A stretch of 63,771 nt of DNA, from contig CAZPAY010000012.1 in NCBI GenBank assembly GCA_964584805.1, positions 1 through 63,771 of the forward strand. The letters are read 5' to 3'. How positions within the stretch are numbered: position 1 is the first letter of the stretch; the number at the start of each line of letters is the position of its first letter. The position numbers and the translations under genes are program-made. The notes under the pieces were generated by a model that saw only the letters and a list, made by a program, of their open reading frames with translations, was not told the origin of the DNA and made no database searches. Below are positions 34,846 through 42,887 of this stretch, piece by piece. This DNA is from JABHIE01 sp964584805 (GTDB taxonomy: Bacteria; Planctomycetota; UBA1135).

Positions 34846-36330
34846 CTAATCTGCGTCGAGACTCAACTCAAGGATGAGGTGGCTATTTGCCGATTTAAGC
34901 TCGTGGCGAGAAGCACTGCCGTTTTCAAGAGCATAAAACCCTGTAAAACTACTGCCTTGGATGACAACATTTTCAAGAAGGCCCTTTTGTTCGGGCAATG
35001 GGGCGGCATCCCCATCGTGCCCCGAATGCCTGCCTTGTTCCGCCGCAAAATGCACAGAGCGCGTACCGGCTAGCTGGGACTCTTGCAAAAGCAAATCTAT
35101 ATCCAAACCCCACTGCCCATATTCTTGGCGAGTGGAAACACTACCGGTCACTCCCGAAAATTGGTTTGTAAAAATGGGCTCGGGTATGCGGCTACCGCTA
35201 GCGACTTCTACATCCCATGCGGTCAAAGCGTCAAATGAGCTACCTTCGGCGAAGCGAGTCGCATGCCCAGGGTGAATGGGTCCCGCCCAATGAAATATCT
35301 CCGTTTCCTGGCCCGCGTCTACACGCAGAACGCGCACAAGGGCATTCTTGCACTGCGCCTTTTGGTTTGCTGAAGCAACCAGCGACTGAGCCTGTGCACG
35401 CGCCTCACCCTCAAGGAACGCCACCCAACCCCCATCGGCCGACCAGGGCATAGGGCCGTCCATGCCAAACAAAGCGGCCCACTCTGAAGTGCCTATCAAG
35501 GTGGGCACACAAACGGCAACCTTGTCATCTTGCACAGCCAACGGAGGCGGCGCAGCCGCGGATGGCGTCAGGAAAAGCGTGAAATTGTTAAGCCTGCAAC
35601 TCGTCGTCTTCTGAGGTTCAAGCAATGCCCAAGTCTGCATCTCATGAACTTGACTGGCAATGCGCGGTTTGCTGACCGTATTGGCATCGCCCGTTTGGAT
35701 GTCACCCATGCTGAGTGGCTCGCCGCCCGTCCAGATAATCTCTGCAAGCCAACCTGTGCCAGGAACAGGCTTGAGTGCAATCGACACAGAAACGCCATTT
35801 CGCTGATAGGCAATTTGAGGATGACTAATGGAAGCGCCTTGCGCAATTTGCACACTAAAGCTGCAAATCATGTTGCGCCATGCGCCTGTGGAAGCCTCCG
35901 CGCTTTGCAAAGGCGCTGGCCGCAATTCACCGGCGAACAAATCGAGCCCTGCGCTATTTTGCAGTCGGAAATCCACGGGAACCGTGCGCACTGCGTGCTT
36001 TTGCAAAAAAGCGCCTTGGTCAGCAGGAGCCCAGCCGGCGTTAGGTGCCATGATTTCGACCACACTTTCGATACTTTTCTGAGCAGCACTCAGATTGTCA
36101 TTGAAGTAAGAGTCATATGAGGCTTCAGCCTCGAGCCAAGTGGGGCTAATCACCCACCAAAAACGGCCATCTCTGCCGAGCGGCTCAATGAAATCTCCGG
36201 CACCAGGATTGTGCGCGGCCCATACCGCTTTGGTGGGCTGAGGGAGAGTCGGCCCAGCATCGAGCACGAGTGGCTCTTGAGCAATGGCAGTAAAAAACGG
36301 GAAAACGACAGGCGCAAGGAGGTACATCAT
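34846..36330 (-). CDS. Exported hypothetical protein
   Basis: A 494-residue protein with signal peptide MMYLLAPVVFPFFTAIAQEP (cleavage about 18). The mature part is beta-rich with Trp-containing strands (RFWWVISPTWLEAEAS, MICSFSVQIAQGASISHPQI, GLDIDLLLQESQLAGTRSVH). I recognise no domain. It has a late segment with EIFHWAGPIHPGHATRFAEG. It probably starts the minus-strand envelope cluster: 68 bases separate it from the tricorn-like gene. A 128-base gap to the divergent cyclase gene should hold promoters for both. It could be a lineage-specific periplasmic or surface protein. Confidence 0.75.
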   Translation of the reverse strand: MMYLLAPVVFPFFTAIAQEPLVLDAGPTLPQPTKAVWAAHNPGAGDFIEPLGRDGRFWWVISPTWLEAEASYDSYFNDNLSAAQKSIESVVEIMAPNAGWAPADQGAFLQKHAVRTVPVDFRLQNSAGLDLFAGELRPAPLQSAEASTGAWRNMICSFSVQIAQGASISHPQIAYQRNGVSVSIALKPVPGTGWLAEIIWTGGEPLSMGDIQTGDANTVSKPRIASQVHEMQTWALLEPQKTTSCRLNNFTLFLTPSAAAPPPLAVQDDKVAVCVPTLIGTSEWAALFGMDGPMPWSADGGWVAFLEGEARAQAQSLVASANQKAQCKNALVRVLRVDAGQETEIFHWAGPIHPGHATRFAEGSSFDALTAWDVEVASGSRIPEPIFTNQFSGVTGSVSTRQEYGQWGLDIDLLLQESQLAGTRSVHFAAEQGRHSGHDGDAAPLPEQKGLLENVVIQGSSFTGFYALENGSASRHELKSANSHLILELSLDAD

Positions 36331-36458
36331 GTTTTGAGTCTAGTGGAATGAAATTAACCGGTGACTATTTATTCTTCTTTTCACAATAAGAACTAAAGTC
36401 GCCCATTTCCCATCCGCAAAGGGGCTGAATCCACTCTGATTCCCTTCCCCCCAAACAC

Positions 36459-37409
36459 ATGCACATCCTCCTCGCTGAAGACGACGCTGTCACGCGCCGC
36501 ACACTCCAAAGAACCCTCGAAAACTGGGGGCACCAAGTCACCGCCGCCGCAGATGGCGACGAGGCTTGGGTCATTTGGCAGGCCGGCGGCATTCAAATTG
36601 TCGTTTCTGACTGGATGATGCCGAACCTCGACGGCCCCGGGCTTTGTCGGCGCATCCGAGTGGCCGAGCGTGGGCTGGAGCAACGCGCCTATTTAATGTT
36701 GCTAACATCCAAAGGAACCGTTGATGATTTGACCGTCGGTTTAGAGGCCGGGGCGGACGACTTCCTTGCAAAACCCGTCGCCCAAGCGGAATTGCACGCG
36801 CGGCTCCATGCAGGTGCTCGCTTGTTGGTTCTGCAAGAGCAATTGCTCGAATCTCACCGCGAGATGCAAAAACTTGCCTTGACGGATTCGCTGACCGAGC
36901 TCTACAACCGCCGTGCGCTCATGGGCATTTTGCGCAAGGATGAGGATCGCTCACGGCGTGACTCAGCATCAATGGGAGTCGTGGTTGCCGATATCGACAA
37001 CTTCAAGGGCATCAACGACCAATACGGCCACGAAGTCGGCGATAAAGTTCTGCAAGTCGTCGCCGAGTGCCTGCAGGCCAGCATCCGCGGAGGCGACCAA
37101 GTCGGGCGTTGGGGTGGCGAGGAATTCCTCATGGTGCTCCCCGGCGCGGATGTCATCCAAGCTGCCGAGGTCGCAGAGCGGTGCCGCAAAATGTTGGCGT
37201 CGCGGCGGATTCCTGCTCCAAATGGCGACATCATCCATGTCACGGCTTCCTTCGGTGCGGCCTCAACCGACAAGGAAGACCGCGTCGATGTGATGACGCT
37301 CGTCACGCAAGCCGACCACGCGATGTATTGGGCCAAGGAAGGCGGCCGCAATCGCATCAAAATCTGGGTGCCTGGCAGTGAGCGGAATCGGAATCGAAAG
37401 GCGGGTTAA
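36459..37409 (+). CDS. Response regulator with GGDEF diguanylate cyclase domain
   Basis: A 316-residue protein of PleD-like layout. The receiver domain (1-120) has the acidic pair (LLAEDDAVTRRTL), phosphoacceptor VSDWMMPNLDGPG, and the Thr and Lys regions LTSKG and LAKPVAQAELHARL. The linker helix (about 120-150) leads to the GGDEF domain (about 150-310): LTDSLTELYNRRALMGILRK, VVADIDNFKGINDQYGHEVG and the active-site motif RWGGEEFLMVLPG, so the cyclase should be active. An I-site RxxD before the motif is not obvious (SIRGGDQV). It makes c-di-GMP, which could feed the MshEN-bearing pilus ATPase (inference). A stable hairpin follows 28 bases after the stop. Confidence 0.95.
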   Translation: MHILLAEDDAVTRRTLQRTLENWGHQVTAAADGDEAWVIWQAGGIQIVVSDWMMPNLDGPGLCRRIRVAERGLEQRAYLMLLTSKGTVDDLTVGLEAGADDFLAKPVAQAELHARLHAGARLLVLQEQLLESHREMQKLALTDSLTELYNRRALMGILRKDEDRSRRDSASMGVVVADIDNFKGINDQYGHEVGDKVLQVVAECLQASIRGGDQVGRWGGEEFLMVLPGADVIQAAEVAERCRKMLASRRIPAPNGDIIHVTASFGAASTDKEDRVDVMTLVTQADHAMYWAKEGGRNRIKIWVPGSERNRNRKAG

Positions 37410-37436
37410 GCCAAAAGCGTAAATTCTTCCGCGAAA

Positions 37437-37473
37437 GGGGCGGCTCAAGGTCGAAACTGCCTTGAGCCGCTCC
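37437..37473 (+). terminator. Stable hairpin between cyclase and aconitase genes (terminator or 5'-UTR element)
   Basis: GGGGCGGCTCAAGG pairs with CCTTGAGCCGCTCC: 14 bp with one G-U pair and a 9-base loop. It starts 28 bases after the cyclase stop and ends 12 bases before the aconitase-like ATG. The following bases (TACAATTTT) are only moderately T-rich. It may be a rho-independent terminator, or a regulatory element on the downstream mRNA. Confidence 0.55.
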
Positions 37474-37485
37474 TACAATTTTGGG

Positions 37486-39303
37486 ATGGGATACACACTC
37501 TTCGAGAAGATCATCGCGCAACATTGTGACCAAGAGGTCAAACCGGGCGCCACTGTTGACATGCGCGTGGATGTCCGCGCCGCCCGCGATTTCGGTGGTG
37601 CAAATGTTGTGAAAAACTTGCAGGCGGCAGGCCTGACGGTCGATGACCCAAGCAAAACGCTTTTCACTTTTGATTGCAACCCTGGTGGCAGTGATCAAGG
37701 CTATGCCGCAAACCAGCAATACTGCCGCGAATATGCGCGCGAAAACGGTGTTGAGTTACGCGATGTCACGCAAGGCATCGGCACGCACATCGCTTTTGAA
37801 GACGGCCTAGTTGGCCCAGGTTCGACTTTTGTGAGCACCGATAGCCACGCCAACATCATGGGCGCGGTCGGCGCTTTTGGCCAAGGCATGGGTGACCAAG
37901 ATATTGCCTATGCATGGTCAAGTGGCAAGGTTTGGTTCAAAGTGCCAAAATCAGCCAAGGTTGTGCTTGTCGGCAAGCCCGGCCCCCGCGCGCAGGCCAA
38001 AGACATTGTGCTGAAGATGCTGCAAGTGTTGGGCGCCAATGGTTTGCTCGGTTACGCCGCTGAGATTACCGGTGACATCGTCGAGACTTTAAACCTCGAA
38101 GACCGCGTGACAATCGCGAGTATGTCCACCGAGGCGGGCGGCATTATTTCCCTTTTTGAGCCAAGTGCTGAAATCCTTGAGTATTGCCGCAATGCGGGTG
38201 GTCGTGATTTCCAAGCCATCTCTGCAGATGCCAATGCGCATTACGACAAGACCGTCGAGGTCAACATTGAGGGCCTAGCCCCCATGGTCGCCCAACCAGG
38301 CCACCCTGATGACACCACCGATGTCACCAACATTGCTGGCCGTAAAATCGATTCGGTTTTTGTCGGCTCATGCACCAACGGTCGTTTGGCAGATTTACGC
38401 GCGGCGGCAAAGGTCCTTGCAGGTCGCAAAGTGGCACCAGGCGTAGTTCTGAAAGTCGTGCCGTCCACCCGCAAAGTTTGGGAAGCCGCCCTCGAAGAGG
38501 GTTTGGTTAAGACTTTCATGGACGCCGGCGCGCTCATCGGCAACGCAGGCTGCGGTGGATGCGCGGCAGGTCAGCTCGGGCAAAACGGGCCAGGAGAGGT
38601 GACGGTTTCGACCGGCAATCGCAACTACGCCGGCAAGCAAGGCAAAGGTGAGGTTTATCTCGCCAGCCCTGAGACAGCCGCCGCTACTGCAATTGCTGGA
38701 GTGATCACGACGCTTGATGCCATTCCTGATGAACCCGTTTTATTTGAAATCGGCAAGTCTGCGATTGAAATGAATTCGTCCTCGGCAGGTGAGGAAAGCG
38801 GTGCATCAGCAGCCGACTCAAAGCCAACCGTCCTAGAGGGGCGCGTCTGGATGATTGGCGTCGACAACATCGACACCGACATGATTTTCCATAACCGCTA
38901 TCTGGCGATTACCGACATCAATGAGATGGGCCAATACGCCATGGATAATCTTGAAGGCTGGGAAGATTTTGCAACGAAAGCGCAACCGGGCGATATCGTC
39001 ATCACGGGTGCTAACTTTGGTTGTGGCTCGAGTCGTCAGCAGGCGGTCGATTGCTTCACCGCTTTGGGTGTGCAAGCGCTCATCGCACAGAGTTACGGTT
39101 CCATCTACGAGCGCAACGCAATTAACGCCGGCATGCCAATTGTTGTGGCGGATGCGATTTCCGCTGGCTTGGCAAATGGCGACACCGTCAAAGTCGATTT
39201 GGCCACAGGCAAGATCACATGGAGTGGCGGCGAGCTACAAGGTGAGCCATTTAGCGAAGTGCAGATGGATATCTACCACCGCGGTGGTTTGTTGGTTGTC
39301 TGA
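37486..39303 (+). CDS. Aconitase-family hydro-lyase, fused large and small subunits
   Basis: A 605-residue protein uniting a LeuC-like large part (about 1-420) and a LeuD-like swivel part (about 445-605). [4Fe-4S] ligands are Cys296 (GSCTNGR) and Cys356/Cys359 (AGCGGCAAG). The active-site loops STDSHANIMGAVGAFGQGMG and NFGCGSSRQQAVD are intact. The specificity loop reads NRYLAITD, where isopropylmalate dehydratases have 'YLRT'; the missing Arg argues against leucine biosynthesis and for aconitase or a homoaconitase-like substrate. No other leu genes are near. The start at ATG 37486 is chosen over an upstream TTG lying inside the hairpin. It is followed by an overlapping Tat-exported TIM-barrel gene. 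Confidence 0.88.
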   Translation: MGYTLFEKIIAQHCDQEVKPGATVDMRVDVRAARDFGGANVVKNLQAAGLTVDDPSKTLFTFDCNPGGSDQGYAANQQYCREYARENGVELRDVTQGIGTHIAFEDGLVGPGSTFVSTDSHANIMGAVGAFGQGMGDQDIAYAWSSGKVWFKVPKSAKVVLVGKPGPRAQAKDIVLKMLQVLGANGLLGYAAEITGDIVETLNLEDRVTIASMSTEAGGIISLFEPSAEILEYCRNAGGRDFQAISADANAHYDKTVEVNIEGLAPMVAQPGHPDDTTDVTNIAGRKIDSVFVGSCTNGRLADLRAAAKVLAGRKVAPGVVLKVVPSTRKVWEAALEEGLVKTFMDAGALIGNAGCGGCAAGQLGQNGPGEVTVSTGNRNYAGKQGKGEVYLASPETAAATAIAGVITTLDAIPDEPVLFEIGKSAIEMNSSSAGEESGASAADSKPTVLEGRVWMIGVDNIDTDMIFHNRYLAITDINEMGQYAMDNLEGWEDFATKAQPGDIVITGANFGCGSSRQQAVDCFTALGVQALIAQSYGSIYERNAINAGMPIVVADAISAGLANGDTVKVDLATGKITWSGGELQGEPFSEVQMDIYHRGGLLVV

Positions 39304-40228
39304 TTCCACGACTCGGCGGAAGTTTCTCACCACCGCATTAGGAGCGGCATCTTTGCCGCTCTTGGGCGCTTCGCCTGCGATTGATTCGGTTGCGCACGAA
39401 GCCGCGCAAGATACGCAAACAATCCGCACCGGTATTCGTCCACTCGATGGCTGCACGATTCCATTCGCGATGAATGCAGAAATGTGGTTTTGGAAGTTGC
39501 CCTTTGCCGATCGTATTCGGGCAGCTGCGGATGCCGGTTTTAAGTGGGTCGAATTTTGGCCTTGGCGCGGGAAAGATTTAGACGCGATTGAGGCGGCTTG
39601 TGCCGAGAGTGGCATCAAAATTAGCCAGTTCACCGCATGGGGATTTTCTCCTGGGATGAACAATCCGAAAAACCATGATGCCTTCGAAAAGGAAATCCTC
39701 GCGTCATGTAAAACAGCCAATCGACTCAGCGCACCCATGATGACCGTAGTCGCCGGAAATGATCAGCCCGGCGTATCGCAAGAGGAAATGCACGCGCATG
39801 TCACGACCGCTCTGAAACGCGTCGCCCCCATCGCCGAAAGCCATGATGTCATGCTCATTCTTGAGCCGATGAATATTCGGGTCGACCACCCCGGTCATTG
39901 CCTCTACGGCTCGGAAGATGCCGTCCGTATTTGTCGCGAAGTCGGCAGCAGCCATGTCAAAATCAACTGGGATTTGTACCACATGCAAATTAGCGAAGGT
40001 GATCTATGCGGGCGCCTGCGTGATGGTTTTGATCAAGTCGGCTATCTGCAACTCGCCGATCACCCTGGGCGGCATGAGCCGGGCACGGGTGAGATTTTTT
40101 ACCCTCGCGTATTAAAAGAAGCCAGGGACTTAGGCTACCGCGGGCCAGTTGGTGTGGAGTGTTCGCCGAAGGAAGGCGAGGATGTGGCGGTTGGGCGTTT
40201 GGCGGGCTTGGGAAACGCGCTGAAATAA
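39296..40228 (+). CDS. Tat-exported hydroxypyruvate-isomerase-like TIM-barrel protein
   Basis: A 310-residue xylose-isomerase-like TIM barrel. The start is chosen by the Tat signal: TTG at 39296 gives MSDSTTRRKFLTTALGAASL (RRKFL motif), overlapping the aconitase stop by 8 bases. GTG at 39284 is a weaker option, and the much longer frame from 38921 lies inside the aconitase gene. Hydroxypyruvate isomerase features: AAADAGFKWVEFWPWRGKD, LEPMN (metal-binding Glu), HVKINWDLYHMQISEGDL, LADHPGRHEPGTGEI and VGVECSPKEGED. Cytosolic relatives isomerise hydroxypyruvate or sugars; secreted homologues are common in Planctomycetes with unknown substrates. Tat export suggests it binds its metal or folds in the cytoplasm. 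Confidence 0.85.
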   Translation: MSDSTTRRKFLTTALGAASLPLLGASPAIDSVAHEAAQDTQTIRTGIRPLDGCTIPFAMNAEMWFWKLPFADRIRAAADAGFKWVEFWPWRGKDLDAIEAACAESGIKISQFTAWGFSPGMNNPKNHDAFEKEILASCKTANRLSAPMMTVVAGNDQPGVSQEEMHAHVTTALKRVAPIAESHDVMLILEPMNIRVDHPGHCLYGSEDAVRICREVGSSHVKINWDLYHMQISEGDLCGRLRDGFDQVGYLQLADHPGRHEPGTGEIFYPRVLKEARDLGYRGPVGVECSPKEGEDVAVGRLAGLGNALK

Positions 40229-40282
40229 AGTTCTAGACGCATCTTTCTTGTGGGGTGGCGTTTTCAGTGCTAATGTTTAAGG

Positions 40283-40579
40283 ATGGCGCTCGCCATATCT
40301 ATCCACATCACCAAACACGCACACGAACGCCTGAAACAGCGGCTGGGGCTTCCCAAATCGGCGCGGAAGCGGCACCTCGGCCGCGTACTCTTGATGGGCA
40401 AACGCTACACGCTGAAACGCGGGCGGATTAAGACATATTGCGACAAGTTGCGTCGGACCAAAGAGCAGGTGACGCCCTATTTTTACGGGAAATATGTCTA
40501 CCTATTTCACAAAACCACTCTTATTACCGTATTCCCTATGCCTCATGATCTTGAGGATCATGTCGTCACTTTGCACTGA
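40283..40579 (+). CDS. Small conserved-type hypothetical protein
   Basis: A 98-residue basic protein. It opens ISIHITKHAHERLKQRLGLP, a pattern (HA.ERL.QRLGL.K.A) that I associate with short hypothetical proteins in Firmicutes and phage-like regions. The C terminus ends with an HTH-less beta segment (YFYGKYVYLFHKTTLITVFP). It has no partner of antitoxin type: the neighbours are the isomerase-like gene 54 bases upstream and the convergent permease gene 9 bases downstream. A TAATGT box (-10-like) lies just before the ATG. A small RNA-binding or toxin-like role is only a guess. Confidence 0.65.
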   Translation: MALAISIHITKHAHERLKQRLGLPKSARKRHLGRVLLMGKRYTLKRGRIKTYCDKLRRTKEQVTPYFYGKYVYLFHKTTLITVFPMPHDLEDHVVTLH

Positions 40580-40588
40580 GAGCGGCGG

Positions 40589-41377
40589 CTACCGCTTTCG
40601 ACCGACTTGCACAAAAGCGAAAAGCAGGAAAGCTCCGAAAATTTGGGCGAGCAAGCTGGGCGCGAAATGGGCCATTTGATTGCGGAGCAAAACACCCGCA
40701 CCACCGAGCAATAAGGCCGTAGGTAGTAAACGCTTCACGGATTGGCTTTCAATGCGCTGGTCTTTCCAGGCAATGCGCAAACCCAGCGCGGCCGTCGGAA
40801 CCATGGCAAGCAGACTCGTGGCACTTGCAACATGCAATGGGATACCACCCACTAAAAAGAAAAGTCCAGGCACGACAACAACACCGCCCCCAATACCAAA
40901 GAAAACAGCGGTAAGACCGGCCAAGACGCCGAGCAAGACCTGAAAAGTCCACGACAAAGTCACCACCCCCATCGAAAGCCCAGGCATGACGCCTTCGGGA
41001 GCACCTCCGATGATGCCTAGATTCCGCAAGCCGGCCCAAAGCAGCAACAGCAAAAACAAAGACCGCAGCAAGCGTTCGTTGACATGCGGCAACAATTTTC
41101 CGCCCAACCACGCCCCCGCCTGACCACCAGCGGCAATGATTAGCGCGGTCATTAAATGCAAATTTTCGGGAGCTGCAAAAAACTCAACGACAACCCCTAC
41201 AACGGCCACGGGTAGGACGACCGCCAATGCCGTCCCGAAGGCTTGCTTCATGGGCATGCCACCCAAAATGAGCGCGGGGCCAATCACTAAGCCGCCGCCG
41301 ATGCCAAGCAAACCGCTCAACAGGCCGCTTAAACCGCCGAGGAGCCAAACGCGTTTGCCGCTAAGCCAGGGGCTCAT
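40589..41377 (-). CDS. TauE/SafE (TSUP) family permease
   Basis: A 262-residue polytopic protein with about 8 membrane segments and two TSUP repeats, each with the glycine-rich signature: GLLSGLLGIGGGLVIGPALI near residue 20 and AGLTAVFFGIGGGVVVVPGL near residue 155. These transporters move sulfite, sulfonates or related organic anions. ATG at 41377 overlaps the hldE stop (ATGA), so it is the distal gene of the tryptophanase-LPS operon. The substrate cannot be read from sequence. Confidence 0.9.
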   Translation of the reverse strand: MSPWLSGKRVWLLGGLSGLLSGLLGIGGGLVIGPALILGGMPMKQAFGTALAVVLPVAVVGVVVEFFAAPENLHLMTALIIAAGGQAGAWLGGKLLPHVNERLLRSLFLLLLLWAGLRNLGIIGGAPEGVMPGLSMGVVTLSWTFQVLLGVLAGLTAVFFGIGGGVVVVPGLFFLVGGIPLHVASATSLLAMVPTAALGLRIAWKDQRIESQSVKRLLPTALLLGGAGVLLRNQMAHFAPSLLAQIFGAFLLFAFVQVGRKR

Positions 41378-42876
41378 GTGTTAGAGCGGATGCGGTCAGC
41401 CAAGCCCGTGGTCGACCGGCCAGGTACAAGGTCAACAAACTGAACCTCGCCGCCGTTTTTCTCGACCCACTCGGCGCCGGCAACCGTTTCGCCACGATAA
41501 TCGCCACCTTTGACGAGCACATCGGGCTGCACCTGCTGCACCAGATTTTCAGGGGTGTCTTCAGAGAAGGGAATCACCAAATCGACACACGCCAAACCTG
41601 CCAGCACAACGGCGCGGTCTTCGAGAGTGTTGAACGGCCGATTCTCGCCTTTTAAGCGATGGACGGAATCATCATCGTTAAGCCCCAATACCAAGACATC
41701 TCCCATTTCGCGGGCTTCTTGGAGGTAGCGCACATGCCCCACATGCAAGATGTCAAAGCAACCATTCGTGAAAACAATGCGCAAGCCCTCACTGCGAAAA
41801 ACCGCAATGGCGGCGTCAATCGCTCGTGCGGATGGCGCGGCAGCCGTATCACTTGATTCAGCCAACAACACTTTGCGCACCGAAGTCGCTGCGGACAAAT
41901 GCTGAAGCAACTCTTCGCGGCCCACTGGAGTGGTGCCTACTTTACGCACGGCCAAACCTGCGGCAGCGTTGGCCAGCGCGGTTGCTGTCGCGAGCGGTAA
42001 TTGAGCGGCGAGCGAAATACCCAGAGTCGCAATCACCGTGTCACCTGCACCCGTGACATCAAAAACCTGTCGCGCGGCGGTCGGCAAATGCATCGGCTCG
42101 GCATCGGGTTGAAGTAGCAACATGCCTTCTGCACCAAGCGTGATAAGGAGCGAATTTAACTGCGTTTTTAGGCGCAGTGCCTCTCCTTGTGCGGCGAGAA
42201 TTTCGATGGACTCCAAGGCTCCATCAAATTCGAGTGCATCAAGAATGGCCGTTTCCGCCTCACCCCGATTGGGCGTGACCATCGTCGCGCCCGCATATCG
42301 CGACAAATCTCGATGCTTGGGGTCAACCAAACTCGGCGCACCACGGCGATTGGCCTCGGCCAATACAGCCGCAATCACGGTCGGCGTTAAAGCGCCCTTG
42401 CCGTAATCACTCAGCACAATCGCATTCCAATCAGCCGCGCAAATCAAAGCGATCATTGCCTCAGCATCGACATCGCCCATGGCTTTCACCTCTTCGCGAT
42501 CAACGCGTAGCATTTGCTGATTGCGCGCCATCACGCGGATTTTTTGAATGGTCGGGCGGTCGGCACAAGCCTGCATTCCGCTCGCGTCAATGGCGGATTC
42601 ACGCATGGCCTCGCAAAGTGCAGTCGCCATGTCGTCCGTGCCCATCGCGCCAAAAGCGCAAACTTTTGCACCGAGTGTGGCTAGGTTTGCCGCGACATTA
42701 CCCGCACCACCCAAACGCGTTTCTTCGTGATGCGCCGCGACAACAGGCACGGGAGCCTCAGGAGAAACGCGACCCGCATCGCCCCAAACATATCGGTCGA
42801 GCATGAAATCGCCCACCACAGCCACCTTGGGCTGACCAAGATTGCGGAGAGGCTCGATGAGTTCGCGGTCGTGCAT
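41374..42876 (-). CDS. hldE: Bifunctional heptose-7-phosphate kinase / heptose-1-phosphate adenylyltransferase
   Basis: A 500-residue protein with two domains. The N-terminal ribokinase-like (PfkB) kinase (about 1-320) has VAVVGDFMLDRYVWGDAGRV, ETRLGGAGNVAANLATLGA and DVTGAGDTVIATLG (catalytic Asp). The C-terminal nucleotidyltransferase (about 350-500) has VFTNGCFDILHVGHVRYLQE and VLVKGGDYRGETVAGAEWV. It makes ADP-heptose for the LPS inner core. Its order after the acyltransferase gene (11-base gap) and the neighbouring lpxK confirm an LPS role and indicate an outer membrane with LPS. Confidence 0.95.
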   Translation of the reverse strand: MHDRELIEPLRNLGQPKVAVVGDFMLDRYVWGDAGRVSPEAPVPVVAAHHEETRLGGAGNVAANLATLGAKVCAFGAMGTDDMATALCEAMRESAIDASGMQACADRPTIQKIRVMARNQQMLRVDREEVKAMGDVDAEAMIALICAADWNAIVLSDYGKGALTPTVIAAVLAEANRRGAPSLVDPKHRDLSRYAGATMVTPNRGEAETAILDALEFDGALESIEILAAQGEALRLKTQLNSLLITLGAEGMLLLQPDAEPMHLPTAARQVFDVTGAGDTVIATLGISLAAQLPLATATALANAAAGLAVRKVGTTPVGREELLQHLSAATSVRKVLLAESSDTAAAPSARAIDAAIAVFRSEGLRIVFTNGCFDILHVGHVRYLQEAREMGDVLVLGLNDDDSVHRLKGENRPFNTLEDRAVVLAGLACVDLVIPFSEDTPENLVQQVQPDVLVKGGDYRGETVAGAEWVEKNGGEVQFVDLVPGRSTTGLADRIRSNT

Positions 42877-42887
42877 GGGAGGCTATT

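Noticed and set aside
38921..39295. Long plus-strand extension upstream of the isomerase-like gene
   Set aside because: It lies inside the aconitase-like gene in another frame, and the Tat signal marks the true N terminus near 39296.
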